The notes: generated by a model not told the origin, from the sequence alone. DNA of 30,158 bases from CAYLNH01 sp964384625 (GCA_964384625.1 CAYLNH010000059.1:1-30158); one strand, 5' to 3'. Numbered from the stretch's first letter, positions 19,016 through 27,601 are shown. Translations and numbers: made by a program.

Positions 19016-20521
19016 TCAGGCGTCCGGGAACATCAGCTCATCGACGTAGTAGTCCTGGAACTTGGGGTCGGTATTGAGCGAGACATGTTCGATCTTCGCC
19101 AGGATCTCCTGATAGATGCGGGAGATGTCGCCGCCATTGAACAAGGCGACTTTCGCGCCCAGCAAGGCCGTGTTGCCGACGGTTCGGATGTTGCCTTCGC
19201 CGCAGCTGAACAGCCCGATCCGCAAGGCGCTGGACATCCGGATGTAGTTGCCGAATGCGCCGGCGACGAGGACCTCCTCGATGTCGCCGCACTGCGCGCC
19301 GAGTTGTTCAACCAGCAGCCGGATGCCGACGGCAATGGCGCCCTTCGCCAGTTGCAGCTCACGAACATCCTTCGCCGACAGCCGGATGTCGTCCTGCAGC
19401 GGGATGTCCTCGCGGCCGACGAGACGCCCCATGCTGTTGATCCAGCCGAGATCCAGACCCGCGGCGACAGCATCCACCAGGCCGCTGCCGCAGACGCCGC
19501 GGGCTTCGGTCTTGCCGAGCACAAAGCACTGCAGGGCGTTGCCGCGGCGGACAACTTCGCTGATGGCGCCGGTTGTCGCCTGCATGCCCTGGGAGATGGT
19601 CGCGGCCTCGAATGCCGGGCCGGCAGCGGTTGAAGCGCAGAGCATGCGGTCGCGGTTGCCGACGATCATCTCGCCGTTGGTGCCGAGATCGACAAACACC
19701 TTGAGACCGGTGGTGTGATGGAAGCCGGTGGCGATGATGCCGGCGAGGATGTCGCTGCCGACAAAACTCCCGAGGCCCGGGAGGAAGTGCACCTCCGGAT
19801 CGCCGGGGATCTCCCAGCCCAGTGCCGGCGCCACAAATGTTTTCAGTCCATCGTCCCCCGCGTTGAACGGGTAGAATGACAACGGCGTCACATCGATGCC
19901 GCAGAACAGATTATGCATCGGTGTGTTGCCGACGATTACGACCTGGCGGACATCCCGTCCGCCGGAGTGTTCCAGAAGGGCGTCAACGAGCCCGCCGATC
20001 TGTTCGCGAACGGCCTGCTGCAGTTTGGTCTGGCCGCCGTTCTCGATGGCGAACGAAATTCGGCTCATGATATCGGCGCCGTGTTCCGACTGCGCGTTCA
20101 GCCCGGTCTGCACATTGAGGACCTGGCCGGTCTGCAGGTCGAGCAGTTGGGCGGCCACCGTCGTGGTACCCAGGTCGACGGCGATGCCGAGGCCCGGCTG
20201 CGGGACAAACGTAAATTGCGTGTCGTCGGTCAGGATTGTCGCTTCCCACTGGATGACTTCGAGGACGAGATCGTCCTGGATGCAGTGGGCGCAGGCCAGG
20301 CGAATGCCGGCCTCGAGTTCCTCCGGCTCCAGACCGTAGTTCGGATCGTCTACCGGCAAGTCGCCCTGGAGGAGTTTGACGCGACAACGTTTGCAGGTGC
20401 GCCGGCCGGCGCACGGGAATTCAACGCCCCACTTGAACAACACCTCGCGCAGAGGCGTGCCTTTGTGGACGTCCAATTCGATGCCCAGCGGCATGAGGGT
20501 CAACTTAGCTGTATCAGCCAT
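19016..20521 (-). CDS. RamA/RACE-type corrinoid activation protein (2Fe-2S, ASKHA)
   Basis: 501 aa. The N-terminal ferredoxin-like domain (about 1-90) has [2Fe-2S] ligands in Cys37-x5-Cys43-x2-Cys46...Cys77. The remainder is the ASKHA ATPase fold of the DUF4445 family: GIAVDLGTTTVAAQLLD at about 112-128, VIVGNTPMHNLF, FVDLGTNGEMIVGN, and CGSGLVDAVA. Such proteins use ATP and a low-potential electron to re-reduce inactive Co(II) corrinoid in B12-dependent methyltransferases. The CAGRRTCKRC spacing departs slightly from the common CGGxGxCGxC. The target methyltransferase is not in the window; a B12-dependent methionine synthase is a reasonable guess because metK and SAH hydrolase genes lie nearby. 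It stands alone with its own promoter. Confidence 0.85.
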   Translation of the reverse strand: MADTAKLTLMPLGIELDVHKGTPLREVLFKWGVEFPCAGRRTCKRCRVKLLQGDLPVDDPNYGLEPEELEAGIRLACAHCIQDDLVLEVIQWEATILTDDTQFTFVPQPGLGIAVDLGTTTVAAQLLDLQTGQVLNVQTGLNAQSEHGADIMSRISFAIENGGQTKLQQAVREQIGGLVDALLEHSGGRDVRQVVIVGNTPMHNLFCGIDVTPLSFYPFNAGDDGLKTFVAPALGWEIPGDPEVHFLPGLGSFVGSDILAGIIATGFHHTTGLKVFVDLGTNGEMIVGNRDRMLCASTAAGPAFEAATISQGMQATTGAISEVVRRGNALQCFVLGKTEARGVCGSGLVDAVAAGLDLGWINSMGRLVGREDIPLQDDIRLSAKDVRELQLAKGAIAVGIRLLVEQLGAQCGDIEEVLVAGAFGNYIRMSSALRIGLFSCGEGNIRTVGNTALLGAKVALFNGGDISRIYQEILAKIEHVSLNTDPKFQDYYVDELMFPDA

Positions 20522-20563
20522 CCGGTTCTCTCTGGTGAAATCTGCGGGTATGATGAAAGAAAA

Positions 20564-20591
20564 AGGGTAGCCGCGCTGAAGGTGATGTCAA
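20564..20591 (-). promoter_or_regulatory. Candidate promoter of the corrinoid activator gene
   Basis: On the minus strand, a perfect TTGACA (20591-20586), a 16-base spacer and TACCCT (20569-20564) lie about 43 bases upstream of the ATG. Confidence 0.45.
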
Positions 20592-20674
20592 CAGTAAGGC
20601 GTCAGTAACGGTGAGCCCCAAGCTGGCGTTCCGCCGCGACAGGCTCGTCTCTCTCGGAGTACTGGTCCGCCAGC

Positions 20675-20853
20675 TGCACCTGCCGCGAAAAGATCCTCCT
20701 GGCTGTGCCGAGGGAGTGTCGGCCTCCGTTCAGTTTCATCTTCGCCCCGCCCCCGCCCTTTGCTCCGGAATTTCTGGTGTGCCGACTGAACTGAAGGGGG
20801 TGTAGATACTCCCCAAGCTGAGCTTGGGGCCTTTTGCCCGAAAACAGAAATTC
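20675..20853. repeat. Dispersed repeat family 1, copy B
   Basis: It has the family core at about 20703-20758, the TTTGCTCCGGAATT block shared with copy A (20759-20772), and a perfect hairpin CCCCAAGCT/AGCTTGGGG (20811-20829) followed by CCTTTT. GAATTTCTG (20768-20776) and CAGAAATTC (20845-20853) are inverted repeats bounding its right half. Relative to copy C the hairpin has a compensated G-C to A-T change. Confidence 0.75.
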
Positions 20854-21000
20854 GATTCCGCAGGTTATTCGCACTGGCTGCAGCTGCGGCGGCGGGCGGC
20901 CGACAAAGCAACCGCAGCAACGTGCAGGATTCCGGCAGGGACTGAAGAAGCGTTCATTGGTTGGCTGTTGTGTCAGCCGGAACTTCCCCGGTGGTCGGCG

Positions 21001-21600
21001 TCACGGGTTGAAAAACAGCTTGGCGATCACCCAGTATTCAGCGAACACCGCCAGGCCGCAGGCAACAATGAACACATTCATCTTCATCGACTGCCACCAG
21101 TCGTCCATCAACTCACCGCGGAACATCGAGATGATATTCGGGGTAAGCACATAGCGCAGGGACTCCATAAAGCCCTCCAGGTCGCCGAAAAATCCCTTGC
21201 CCATGATCAGGTACACCGGGATGTTGGCAACGATGAGAACGATGATGACAATGATCTTCGTGTCGGAAGACGTGGGCGGCTTGCCCGGCGCCTTCGCCGC
21301 TGCCGCTGGCGGCCGGTCGTTCGCGTCGCGATCCGCGTCGTCCGGCTCGTCGATGTCGCTCTCTTCGTCATACAGCCGCTTAAGATAGCGGCGGTCGGCG
21401 GCACTGAATTTCCAGATCGCAATGCGCATCTCCTTGCCGTCGCGATCGCGTTCCAGGATGACGTGGCTGTCGCCGTCGAAGCGAATGAACTCGGCGTTGA
21501 GTTTCTGGCCTTTGGCGTTGATCCATTCGCGTGCAGACACCGAGAACAACCCGATAAAAAACAGCAAAAATGCAAAGAGTAAAAGTGAACTTCTTTTCAT
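21001..21600 (-). CDS. Secreted SHD1-like domain membrane protein, function unknown
   Basis: 199 aa. A signal peptide (about 1-23) is followed by a domain of about 50 residues (24-75) of the SHD1/SLA1-homology type common in PVC bacteria: REWINAKGQKLNAEFIRF, HVILERDRDGKE and FSAADRRYL fit its pattern. An acidic, Pro/Ala-rich linker (about 80-112) leads to two membrane helices at about 115-134 and 174-195. The small SHD1-like domain would face the periplasm and may bind polymer or protein; no activity is known. The ATG has AGGAG 7 bases upstream. It lies downstream of the terminator of the metK operon, so it is probably transcribed separately. Confidence 0.7.
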   Translation of the reverse strand: MKRSSLLLFAFLLFFIGLFSVSAREWINAKGQKLNAEFIRFDGDSHVILERDRDGKEMRIAIWKFSAADRRYLKRLYDEESDIDEPDDADRDANDRPPAAAAKAPGKPPTSSDTKIIVIIVLIVANIPVYLIMGKGFFGDLEGFMESLRYVLTPNIISMFRGELMDDWWQSMKMNVFIVACGLAVFAEYWVIAKLFFNP

Positions 21601-21770
21601 GCACAGCTCCTCAGGGCAGGAACATCAGACCGTTTAATCTTCAGTCTGCGGCAGCGAAGTGCAATTGCAGGGCGGCATTTCTTTCAACTTTGCCGCGCCC
21701 CCCCGGAGAAACAGAAGAACCGACAAACACAGCTGCTGGAGGGGCTTTCATCGGTCTTCGCGATTGACCA

Positions 21771-21807
21771 AAAGAAAACGCCCGACGAAAAATATCATCG
21801 GGCGTTT
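21771..21807 (-). terminator. Rho-independent terminator of the metK operon
   Basis: About 18 bases after the SAH hydrolase stop, AAACGCCCGA and TCGGGCGTTT (arms 21807-21798 and 21785-21776) form a perfect 10-base-pair stem with a 12-base AT-rich loop. The transcript continues as TTCTTTT. The stem itself begins with A and ends with T runs, so it could also work in the other direction. Confidence 0.9.
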
Positions 21808-21824
21808 CCTCGCTTTAGGATTTC

Positions 21825-24242
21825 CTAATATCGATAGTAGTCGGGTTTATATGGTCCTGCAATCGGAACATCGATATATTTCGCTTGTTTTTCGGAGAGC
21901 GTTGTCAGCTTGCCGCCGAGCTTTTCGACATGCAGTCGGGCGACTTCCTCGTCGAGCTTTTTGGACAAGGTGGTGACGCCGATCTCATGTTCGCTCTGCC
22001 AGAGGTCCATCTGCGCCAGGACCTGGTTGGTGAACGAGTTGCTCATGACGAAACTAGGATGGCCGGTGGCACAGCCGAGATTCACCAGCCGGCCTTCGGC
22101 CAGCAGATAGATCTCCTTGCCGTCGGGATAGACGAACTTGTCGACCTGCGGTTTGATGTTCACCCGTTTGACGCCGGGTGAGCTCTGCATCTTTTCCACT
22201 TCAATCTCATTGTCGAAATGGCCGATGTTGCAGACGATCGCCTGGTCCTTCATTGCCGCCATGTGATCGGCGGTGATGACATCACAGTTGCCGGTGGTGG
22301 TGACGAAGATGTCGCCGTAATTGACGGCGTCTTCCATGGTCATCACCTGGTAGCCGGCCATCAGCGCCTGCAGCGCGCAGATCGGATCGATCTCCGTCAC
22401 GATGATCCGGGCGTTGACCCCGGCCAGCGCCTGGGCCGAACCTTTGCCGACGTCGCCGTAGCCGCAGACCACGGCGGTCTTGCCGGCGATCATCACGTCC
22501 GTGGCGCGCTTGATGCCGTCGACCAGGGATTCGCGGCAGCCGTAGACGTTGTCGAACTTGCTCTTGGTGACGGAATCGTTGACGTTGATCGCGGGCACCA
22601 GGAGTTCCCCGCGGTCGTGCATTTGATAGAGACGGTGCACGCCGGTGGTGGTTTCTTCGGACACGCCCTGCCATTCCTTGACGACGTCATGCCAGAAGGA
22701 ATCGTTCTCGGCCAGGCCTTCCTTCAGCGTCGCGTTGATGATCTGCAGCTCTTTGTTGTCGGTCGGCTCATCGAGAATCGACGCGTCTTCTTCGGCCTTG
22801 TAGCCGCGGTGGATCAACAGGGTGGCGTCGCCGCCGTCGTCGACCACCAGTTGCGGTCCCTTATTGCCGGGGAAGGTCAGCGCTTGTTTCGTGCACCACC
22901 AGTAGTCTTCCAGGCTTTCGCCCTTCCAGGCGAAGACCGGAATGCCCATGGACGCGATGGCGGCCGCCGCATGGTCCTGCGTGCTGAAGATGTTGCAGGA
23001 AGCCCAACGCACATCGGCGCCGAGCTCGACCAGCGTTTTCATCAAGACCGCGGTCTGGATCGTCATGTGCAGACTGCCGGAGATGCGGGCGCCGGCCAGC
23101 GGCTTGTCCGCCCCGTATTTTTCGCGGCAGGCCATCAGCCCCGGCATTTCGTGTTCGGCAATTTCGATTTCTTTGAGACCGAGTTCCACGAGTTTGCGAA
23201 ACTCGGCGTCGTCATTCATCTGCGCGACTTTGTAGTCATGCGCGGTATGTACAGCTAGATTCATTTTGAATTCTTCTTTTAGTTCTTGCCATCGTTCAAA
23301 CGGGACTGCCGCACCAAGAACCTGTACGACCTCCGCTCCCAGGGTTGCGGCAAAACGGCCGCAGGTTTCCAGATCCTGCCCGGCGAAGTGGCCGTAGAGA
23401 AAGCCGGCAGCCCAGAAGTCGCCGGCGCCGGTGGCATCGAGAGCGTCGACGCGATGGGCCGGCAGACGGACCTTCTCGCTGCCGCGTTTGAGCCAGGCGC
23501 CGTCCGGCCCCAGTTTCACCGCGGCAACGCTGCAGTGCGTCGCCAACGCTTCCAGGGCGGCTTCCGGATTGTCGCTGCCCAGATAGGCCTTGGCCTCATC
23601 TTCGTTGGCGAATACCATGTCGACGTAGTCGTTCAACAGGTCGTTCATGATATCCATGTTGGCGTTGACGACTTCGAACGACGCCAGGTCCAGGCTGACG
23701 GTGCAGCCGGCGGCCTTGGCGCTTTCGAGAACCTTGAGGGTCAACTCGCGGTTGAACAGGATGTAGCCTTCGATGTGCGCATGGCCGACGCCGCTGAAGT
23801 CCGCCGTCGAGATCTCGCTGGAACTCAAGGTGCTGGCTGCACCCAGGAAGGTCCGGCAGGTGCGCTCCGAATCCGGCGTGACCAGACAGATGCATTGCCC
23901 GGTGGGCGCGTCCTTCGCCTGCTTCAAACGGGTGGTGTCCACCTTCGCCTGCTCGCAGAACTGCAGATAGAACTGCCCGGGATCGTCACTGCCGACCTTG
24001 CCCAGGAAGGTGACGTCCAGCCCCAGTTGTGCCAGGGCACTGACAGTGTTCGCGGCCGAGCCGCCGGCAACTTTGACCTGTTCGTTCTCGAGGGACTCGA
24101 TCAGGGCGATCATCACCTCGGCGTCAATCAGTTCCATGCCGCCTTTGTCGCCATGCAGCGCGGCGACAACCGATTCCTCAACATGAGCCAGGTTGTCCAC
24201 CAGCGGGGAACCGACGCCAATGATATCGAACCGACCGGCCAT
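21825..24242 (-). CDS. Adenosine kinase-S-adenosylhomocysteinase fusion
   Basis: One open frame of 805 aa joins two complete enzymes. Residues 1-326 are a PfkB-family sugar/nucleoside kinase of adenosine kinase type: GGMELID at 34-40, GGSAANT at 60-66, NEDEA at 213-217 and DATGAGD at 269-275 with catalytic Asp275. Residues 327-805 are a full-length S-adenosylhomocysteine hydrolase (479 aa): GSLHMTIQTA, SCNIFSTQDHAAAA, the NAD motif GYGDVGKGSA at 594-603, and the C-terminal KPDYYRY. The hydrolase splits SAH to adenosine and homocysteine; the kinase would convert adenosine to AMP. The start has AGGAGGTG 6 bases upstream, inside the end of metK, with 2 bases between genes. Met327 (ATG 23264-23262) sits in an AT-rich patch with a weak AAGAAG, so internal initiation of a separate hydrolase is possible. 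Confidence 0.88.
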   Translation of the reverse strand: MAGRFDIIGVGSPLVDNLAHVEESVVAALHGDKGGMELIDAEVMIALIESLENEQVKVAGGSAANTVSALAQLGLDVTFLGKVGSDDPGQFYLQFCEQAKVDTTRLKQAKDAPTGQCICLVTPDSERTCRTFLGAASTLSSSEISTADFSGVGHAHIEGYILFNRELTLKVLESAKAAGCTVSLDLASFEVVNANMDIMNDLLNDYVDMVFANEDEAKAYLGSDNPEAALEALATHCSVAAVKLGPDGAWLKRGSEKVRLPAHRVDALDATGAGDFWAAGFLYGHFAGQDLETCGRFAATLGAEVVQVLGAAVPFERWQELKEEFKMNLAVHTAHDYKVAQMNDDAEFRKLVELGLKEIEIAEHEMPGLMACREKYGADKPLAGARISGSLHMTIQTAVLMKTLVELGADVRWASCNIFSTQDHAAAAIASMGIPVFAWKGESLEDYWWCTKQALTFPGNKGPQLVVDDGGDATLLIHRGYKAEEDASILDEPTDNKELQIINATLKEGLAENDSFWHDVVKEWQGVSEETTTGVHRLYQMHDRGELLVPAINVNDSVTKSKFDNVYGCRESLVDGIKRATDVMIAGKTAVVCGYGDVGKGSAQALAGVNARIIVTEIDPICALQALMAGYQVMTMEDAVNYGDIFVTTTGNCDVITADHMAAMKDQAIVCNIGHFDNEIEVEKMQSSPGVKRVNIKPQVDKFVYPDGKEIYLLAEGRLVNLGCATGHPSFVMSNSFTNQVLAQMDLWQSEHEIGVTTLSKKLDEEVARLHVEKLGGKLTTLSEKQAKYIDVPIAGPYKPDYYRY

Positions 24243-24244
24243 AA

Positions 24245-25438
24245 TTACACCTCCTGGACGGCCTGCCGGATGGCGGCGGCCTTGTCGGTCTGCTCCCACG
24301 GGAACATGTCGCGGCCGAAGTGGCCGTAGGCCGCCGTCTTCCGGTAGCTCCAGCCGGTCGGCGTCTTCAGGCCGAGGTCCGCAATGATGCAGGCCGGACG
24401 CAGATCAAACACCGTGCCGGCTTCCAGCACCCGCTGCAGAACGTCGTCCTCCACTTCGCCGGTGCCGTAGGTGTCGACATTTACACTCAGCGGTTTCGAC
24501 ACGCCGATCGCGTAGGCAACCTGCACTTCGCACTTGTCGGCCAATCCTGCCGCCACGATGTTCTTGGCAATGCACCGCGACATATATGCCGCCGACCGGT
24601 CGACCTTCGACGGGTCCTTGCCGCTGAACGCGCCGCCGCCATGGCTGCCGACGCCGCCGTAGGTGTCGACGATGATCTTGCGGCCGGTCAGACCGCTGTC
24701 GCCGTGGGGACCGCCGACCACAAACCGGCCGGTCGGGTTCACGTAGTACTGCACGTCGCCTTTGAACAGCCCCGCCGGAATAACGTCCTCGGTCACCTGT
24801 TTGACCAACGTCTCCAACTCGGCAATCTCCATGTCCGGCGCGTGCTGGTGCGAGACCACAACGGTTTCCAGCGAGATCGGGACGCCGCCTTTGTACTTGA
24901 TCGATACCTGACTCTTGGAGTCCGGCCGCAGGTAGGCGTACTTCTCCGCCTCCGAACCTTTGCGCAAGGCGGCCAGGCGCTCGAGGATCAGGTGCGCATA
25001 GTAAATCGGCGCCGGCATCAGCGCCGGCGTTTCGTTGCTGGCGTAGCCGAACATCATGCCCTGGTCGCCCGCGCCCTGCTCCTTGAACATGCCCTCGCCC
25101 TCGGTCACTCCCCGTGAAATGTCCGGCGACTGCGTATGAATGTGGATATCCACCTTGCAGGTGTCGGCGCTGAAACCGATGTCGGCGCTGGTGTAGCCGA
25201 TCTCCCGTACAGCGTCGCGCGCAACCGCTTCATAGTCGACCTCGGTTTTCGTGGTGATCTCGCCGGCAACCACGATCAGATCGGTGGTCACCAGCGTCTC
25301 ACAGGCGACGCGGCTGTCGGGATCCCCGGCCAGACAGGCATCGAGGACCGCGTCGGAGATCTGGTCGCAGACCTTGTCGGGATGGCCTTCGGACACGGAT
25401 TCGGAGGTGTAGACATGCGGTACGTTGATTTTGCTCAT
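24245..25438 (-). CDS. metK: S-adenosylmethionine synthetase
   Basis: Methionine adenosyltransferase, cytoplasmic, 397 aa; makes SAM from methionine and ATP. Signature motifs are all present: SEGHPDKVCDQISDA from about 15, the GAGDQG block near 120, HQHAPD, and the P-loop-like GGGAFSGKDPSKVDRSAAY. Length and start match the family. CCGGAG about 8 bases upstream serves as ribosome binding site. It is the first gene of a two-gene SAM-cycle operon with the adenosine kinase-SAH hydrolase fusion. An AT-rich hairpin in its leader suggests regulation. Confidence 0.96.
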   Translation of the reverse strand: MSKINVPHVYTSESVSEGHPDKVCDQISDAVLDACLAGDPDSRVACETLVTTDLIVVAGEITTKTEVDYEAVARDAVREIGYTSADIGFSADTCKVDIHIHTQSPDISRGVTEGEGMFKEQGAGDQGMMFGYASNETPALMPAPIYYAHLILERLAALRKGSEAEKYAYLRPDSKSQVSIKYKGGVPISLETVVVSHQHAPDMEIAELETLVKQVTEDVIPAGLFKGDVQYYVNPTGRFVVGGPHGDSGLTGRKIIVDTYGGVGSHGGGAFSGKDPSKVDRSAAYMSRCIAKNIVAAGLADKCEVQVAYAIGVSKPLSVNVDTYGTGEVEDDVLQRVLEAGTVFDLRPACIIADLGLKTPTGWSYRKTAAYGHFGRDMFPWEQTDKAAAIRQAVQEV

Positions 25439-25455
25439 GGGTCGCTCCGGTTAAT

Positions 25456-25475
25456 ATATTCGCTTATTCGAATAT
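25456..25475 (-). promoter_or_regulatory. AT-rich inverted repeat in the metK leader
   Basis: ATATTCG and CGAATAT flank a 6-base loop, 18 bases upstream of the metK ATG, in an otherwise GC-rich genome. A further ATATTC lies just upstream in the transcript. A possible promoter, TTGCAA (25520-25515), 18-base spacer, TAGTCT (25496-25491), would place it in the leader RNA. It may be a protein operator (for example for a SAH- or SAM-sensing repressor) or an RNA element; no known SAM riboswitch pattern was recognised. Confidence 0.4.
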
Positions 25476-25617
25476 CTGAATATGGTCCAGAGACTAGAAC
25501 CCGGTTCCCGGCGATTGCAAGGGGGAGTCCGGCCAAATATCGCGGATTCCGGGCTGGCCCGCGGAAGGCCTGAGTTGCGGCGGCGGCGCCGAACGGAAGG
25601 CGATCTGCGGGCCGGAC

Positions 25618-26844
25618 TCAGGCCCGGCGAACGCGGGCGTAGAGGCATTTCAGGTAGGCGCCCTCCGGAAACCCGACGGGATGATCCAGCGCGTGTCCGG
25701 TGCGTTCAATGATCTCGAGGGCGCGGTCCGCCCGCTTGGTGGCCCGCTGCACGGTCTGAAAGAACACCGTCGCCGGAACGCGCGCCGAGCAGGATGCCGC
25801 CACCAGGATGCCGTCGCGCTGCAGCACACCCACGCCCAACCGTGCGAGGCGTTCATAGGCGGCGACGGCACGATCGACATCCGCCTGTTTGCGGGCGAAG
25901 GCCGGCGGGTCCAGCACCACCAGTCCGAAGCGCCGGCCGGCGGCGGCCAGTTGCTTGAGTTCGTCGAAGGCATCGCCGCAGATCGTTTCATGCCTGCAGC
26001 CGGCGATTGCCGGGCAGTCCCGGTTGTGTCCGAAGTTGCGTTCTGCCGCGGCCAGGGCCGGCGCACTGAGATCGAGGCTGACCACGCGCGGCGCGCCGCC
26101 GCGGGCGGCATACAACGAGAACCCGCCGGTGTAGGAGAACACGTTCAGGACCTCCTTGTCGGCGGCCAGCGCTCCCACCCTGGCGCGATTCTCCCGCTGG
26201 TCCAGGAAGAACCCGGTCTTCTGGCCGACCGCGGGGTCGGCCTCGAAACGAATGCCGTTCTCGAGAAACGCCACTGGCCCGTCGCCGGGCGGTCCGGCAA
26301 GCACGGCGCCGTCAAGGACCTCCTGCGGCAACGTCGGCGATGTTGCCACGGAACGGCTCAATCGCAGGACGATCCGCTCCGGCTCGAACCGTTCGGCAAG
26401 GAGGTGCTGCAGCACCGGCAGATGCGGCAGCCAGGCGGCGGTATCGAGTTTGAGGACCAGGGTATCGGCGTAGCGATCCACCACCAGTCCGGGCAAGCAG
26501 TCGTTCTCGCCGTGCACCAACCGATAGCCGGTCGTCGCCGGGTCCTCGAGCAACGGTGTGCGAATGGCAACGGCCGCCTGCAGCCGGGACCGCAGCCAAG
26601 CCGCATCGATCTGCGTCGGCGCCCCCTGATGCAGCACGCGAACGCGAATGGGAGACTCCGGATCGTACAACCCCAGACCGACAAAACGGCGTTTGCGGTC
26701 GAACAACACAGCCAGGTTGCCGGGCGCCCCGTCCTTGTTCTGTCTGGCGATGCCTTGATCGTATACCCAGGGATGCCCGCGCCGCACGGCGCGGACAGCC
26801 GCCGGCGTCAAGTGCACAGCAATGCGGTCCGGGGTGAAGTCCAT
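25618..26844 (-). CDS. RlmI-like 23S rRNA cytosine methyltransferase
   Basis: PUA-containing class I SAM-dependent methyltransferase, 408 aa, in the RlmI/YccW/RlmK family that makes m5C1962 in 23S rRNA. An N-terminal PUA domain (about 1-75, HPWVYDQGI) is followed by a fold with GQKTGFFLDQRENR at 207-220, SAM-binding NVFSYTGGFSLYAA at 234-247, the catalytic-site DPPAFARK at 312-319 and the SCS motif at 351-353. The chosen ATG has GAGGA 7 bases upstream; a 29-codon extension lacks PUA sequence. It lies 43 bases downstream of the GDSL gene, and 179 bases upstream of metK on the same strand. Confidence 0.88.
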   Translation of the reverse strand: MDFTPDRIAVHLTPAAVRAVRRGHPWVYDQGIARQNKDGAPGNLAVLFDRKRRFVGLGLYDPESPIRVRVLHQGAPTQIDAAWLRSRLQAAVAIRTPLLEDPATTGYRLVHGENDCLPGLVVDRYADTLVLKLDTAAWLPHLPVLQHLLAERFEPERIVLRLSRSVATSPTLPQEVLDGAVLAGPPGDGPVAFLENGIRFEADPAVGQKTGFFLDQRENRARVGALAADKEVLNVFSYTGGFSLYAARGGAPRVVSLDLSAPALAAAERNFGHNRDCPAIAGCRHETICGDAFDELKQLAAAGRRFGLVVLDPPAFARKQADVDRAVAAYERLARLGVGVLQRDGILVAASCSARVPATVFFQTVQRATKRADRALEIIERTGHALDHPVGFPEGAYLKCLYARVRRA

Positions 26845-26887
26845 GCGGCTGTCCTCAGTAATCCCGCCACAACTCGAAAGCGGACGG

Positions 26888-27601
26888 TCAATCGGCGGTT
26901 TCTTCCCAGAGGAAATGGGGGGCGACGTCAAACACGGGGGCCATCTCGCGGAACATGGCCAGGTGGCCGACGGCGTTCGGGTGGACGACGTCCATCATCC
27001 GTTGCCAGAGCCCGCGCGGGTTGGCGCCGGGATGGGCGTAGTTGTAGGTCTTCTCTTTCCACGCCGTGAAGTGATCCACCACCGTGCAACCGTGTTCTTC
27101 GGCCAACGCCTTCAGATCCGCGTTCATCTCCGAGTTCCAGCGCGGGTGCTCAAGCGCCACACAGGGCTCGATGCCGTCGGCGAGTTCGTGACCGGGAGCG
27201 AACACCCTGGGGTTCGGCGTGCAGATGAGGAACTCGATTTCGGGATTGGTTGCGCGGGCCTCGGTCACGGTCTGCGCCAGGGCCGCCCGGGCGGCGTCAT
27301 ACTCGGCGGCGCCGTCTTCGGGGGCGGCGCCGAGCCAGAGCCGGGTCAACACCAGGTCCGGCTGCCAGCGGCGGATCTTGTCATCCAGTTCTTTGGCGAG
27401 GCGCACAAAGTTATAGCCACACTCGCTGACATTGACCATGGTCACCAACCCGTCGCCGTAGCGTTCCCACAACGCCTCGGCCAACAGGCCGATGCAGTTC
27501 ATCTTGCCTTGGGTGTTCATGCTGACAACGGTATTGGAGTCGCCGATGACAACGATGGTGATCGGCTGTTTGTTCCGCAGTTTGCTCAGTGTCTTCTGCA
27601 C
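26888..27601 (-). CDS. SGNH/GDSL-family hydrolase
   Basis: 237 aa, no signal peptide, so probably cytoplasmic. The block I motif IVVIGDSNT (nucleophile Ser22) and the block V motif DVVHPNAVGH (Asp204, His207) supply a catalytic triad; a block II Gly occurs in NVSECGYNF. The block III Asn (GxND) is replaced by LWLGAAPED, so the oxyanion hole is atypical. Substrate is unknown; the family includes esterases and acyl-carbohydrate hydrolases. The start is a GTG with AGGAG 7 bases upstream. It is the first gene of an operon with the RlmI-like methyltransferase. Confidence 0.8.
   Translation of the reverse strand: MQKTLSKLRNKQPITIVVIGDSNTVVSMNTQGKMNCIGLLAEALWERYGDGLVTMVNVSECGYNFVRLAKELDDKIRRWQPDLVLTRLWLGAAPEDGAAEYDAARAALAQTVTEARATNPEIEFLICTPNPRVFAPGHELADGIEPCVALEHPRWNSEMNADLKALAEEHGCTVVDHFTAWKEKTYNYAHPGANPRGLWQRMMDVVHPNAVGHLAMFREMAPVFDVAPHFLWEETAD

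Larger units (their letters stand above)
20522..21000. other. Gene-free region with repeat
   Basis: These 479 bases lie between the corrinoid activator start and the end of the SHD1-like membrane protein gene. They contain the activator's candidate promoter (20564-20591) and repeat family 1 copy B (about 20675-20853). Small ORFs on both strands simply translate the repeat and are not called. Confidence 0.6.

Noticed and set aside
20588..20920. Minus-strand ORF through repeat copy B whose product resembles the translations of copies A, C and D
   Set aside because: The shared peptide (GRxTLPRHxQ) is just the conserved DNA core read in one frame; frames are not kept open consistently in all copies and no start signal is conserved.
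25439..25617. SAM riboswitch upstream of metK
   Set aside because: I looked for the conserved cores of the SAM and SAH classes and saw none; only a short AT-rich inverted repeat is present. A covariance search would settle it.
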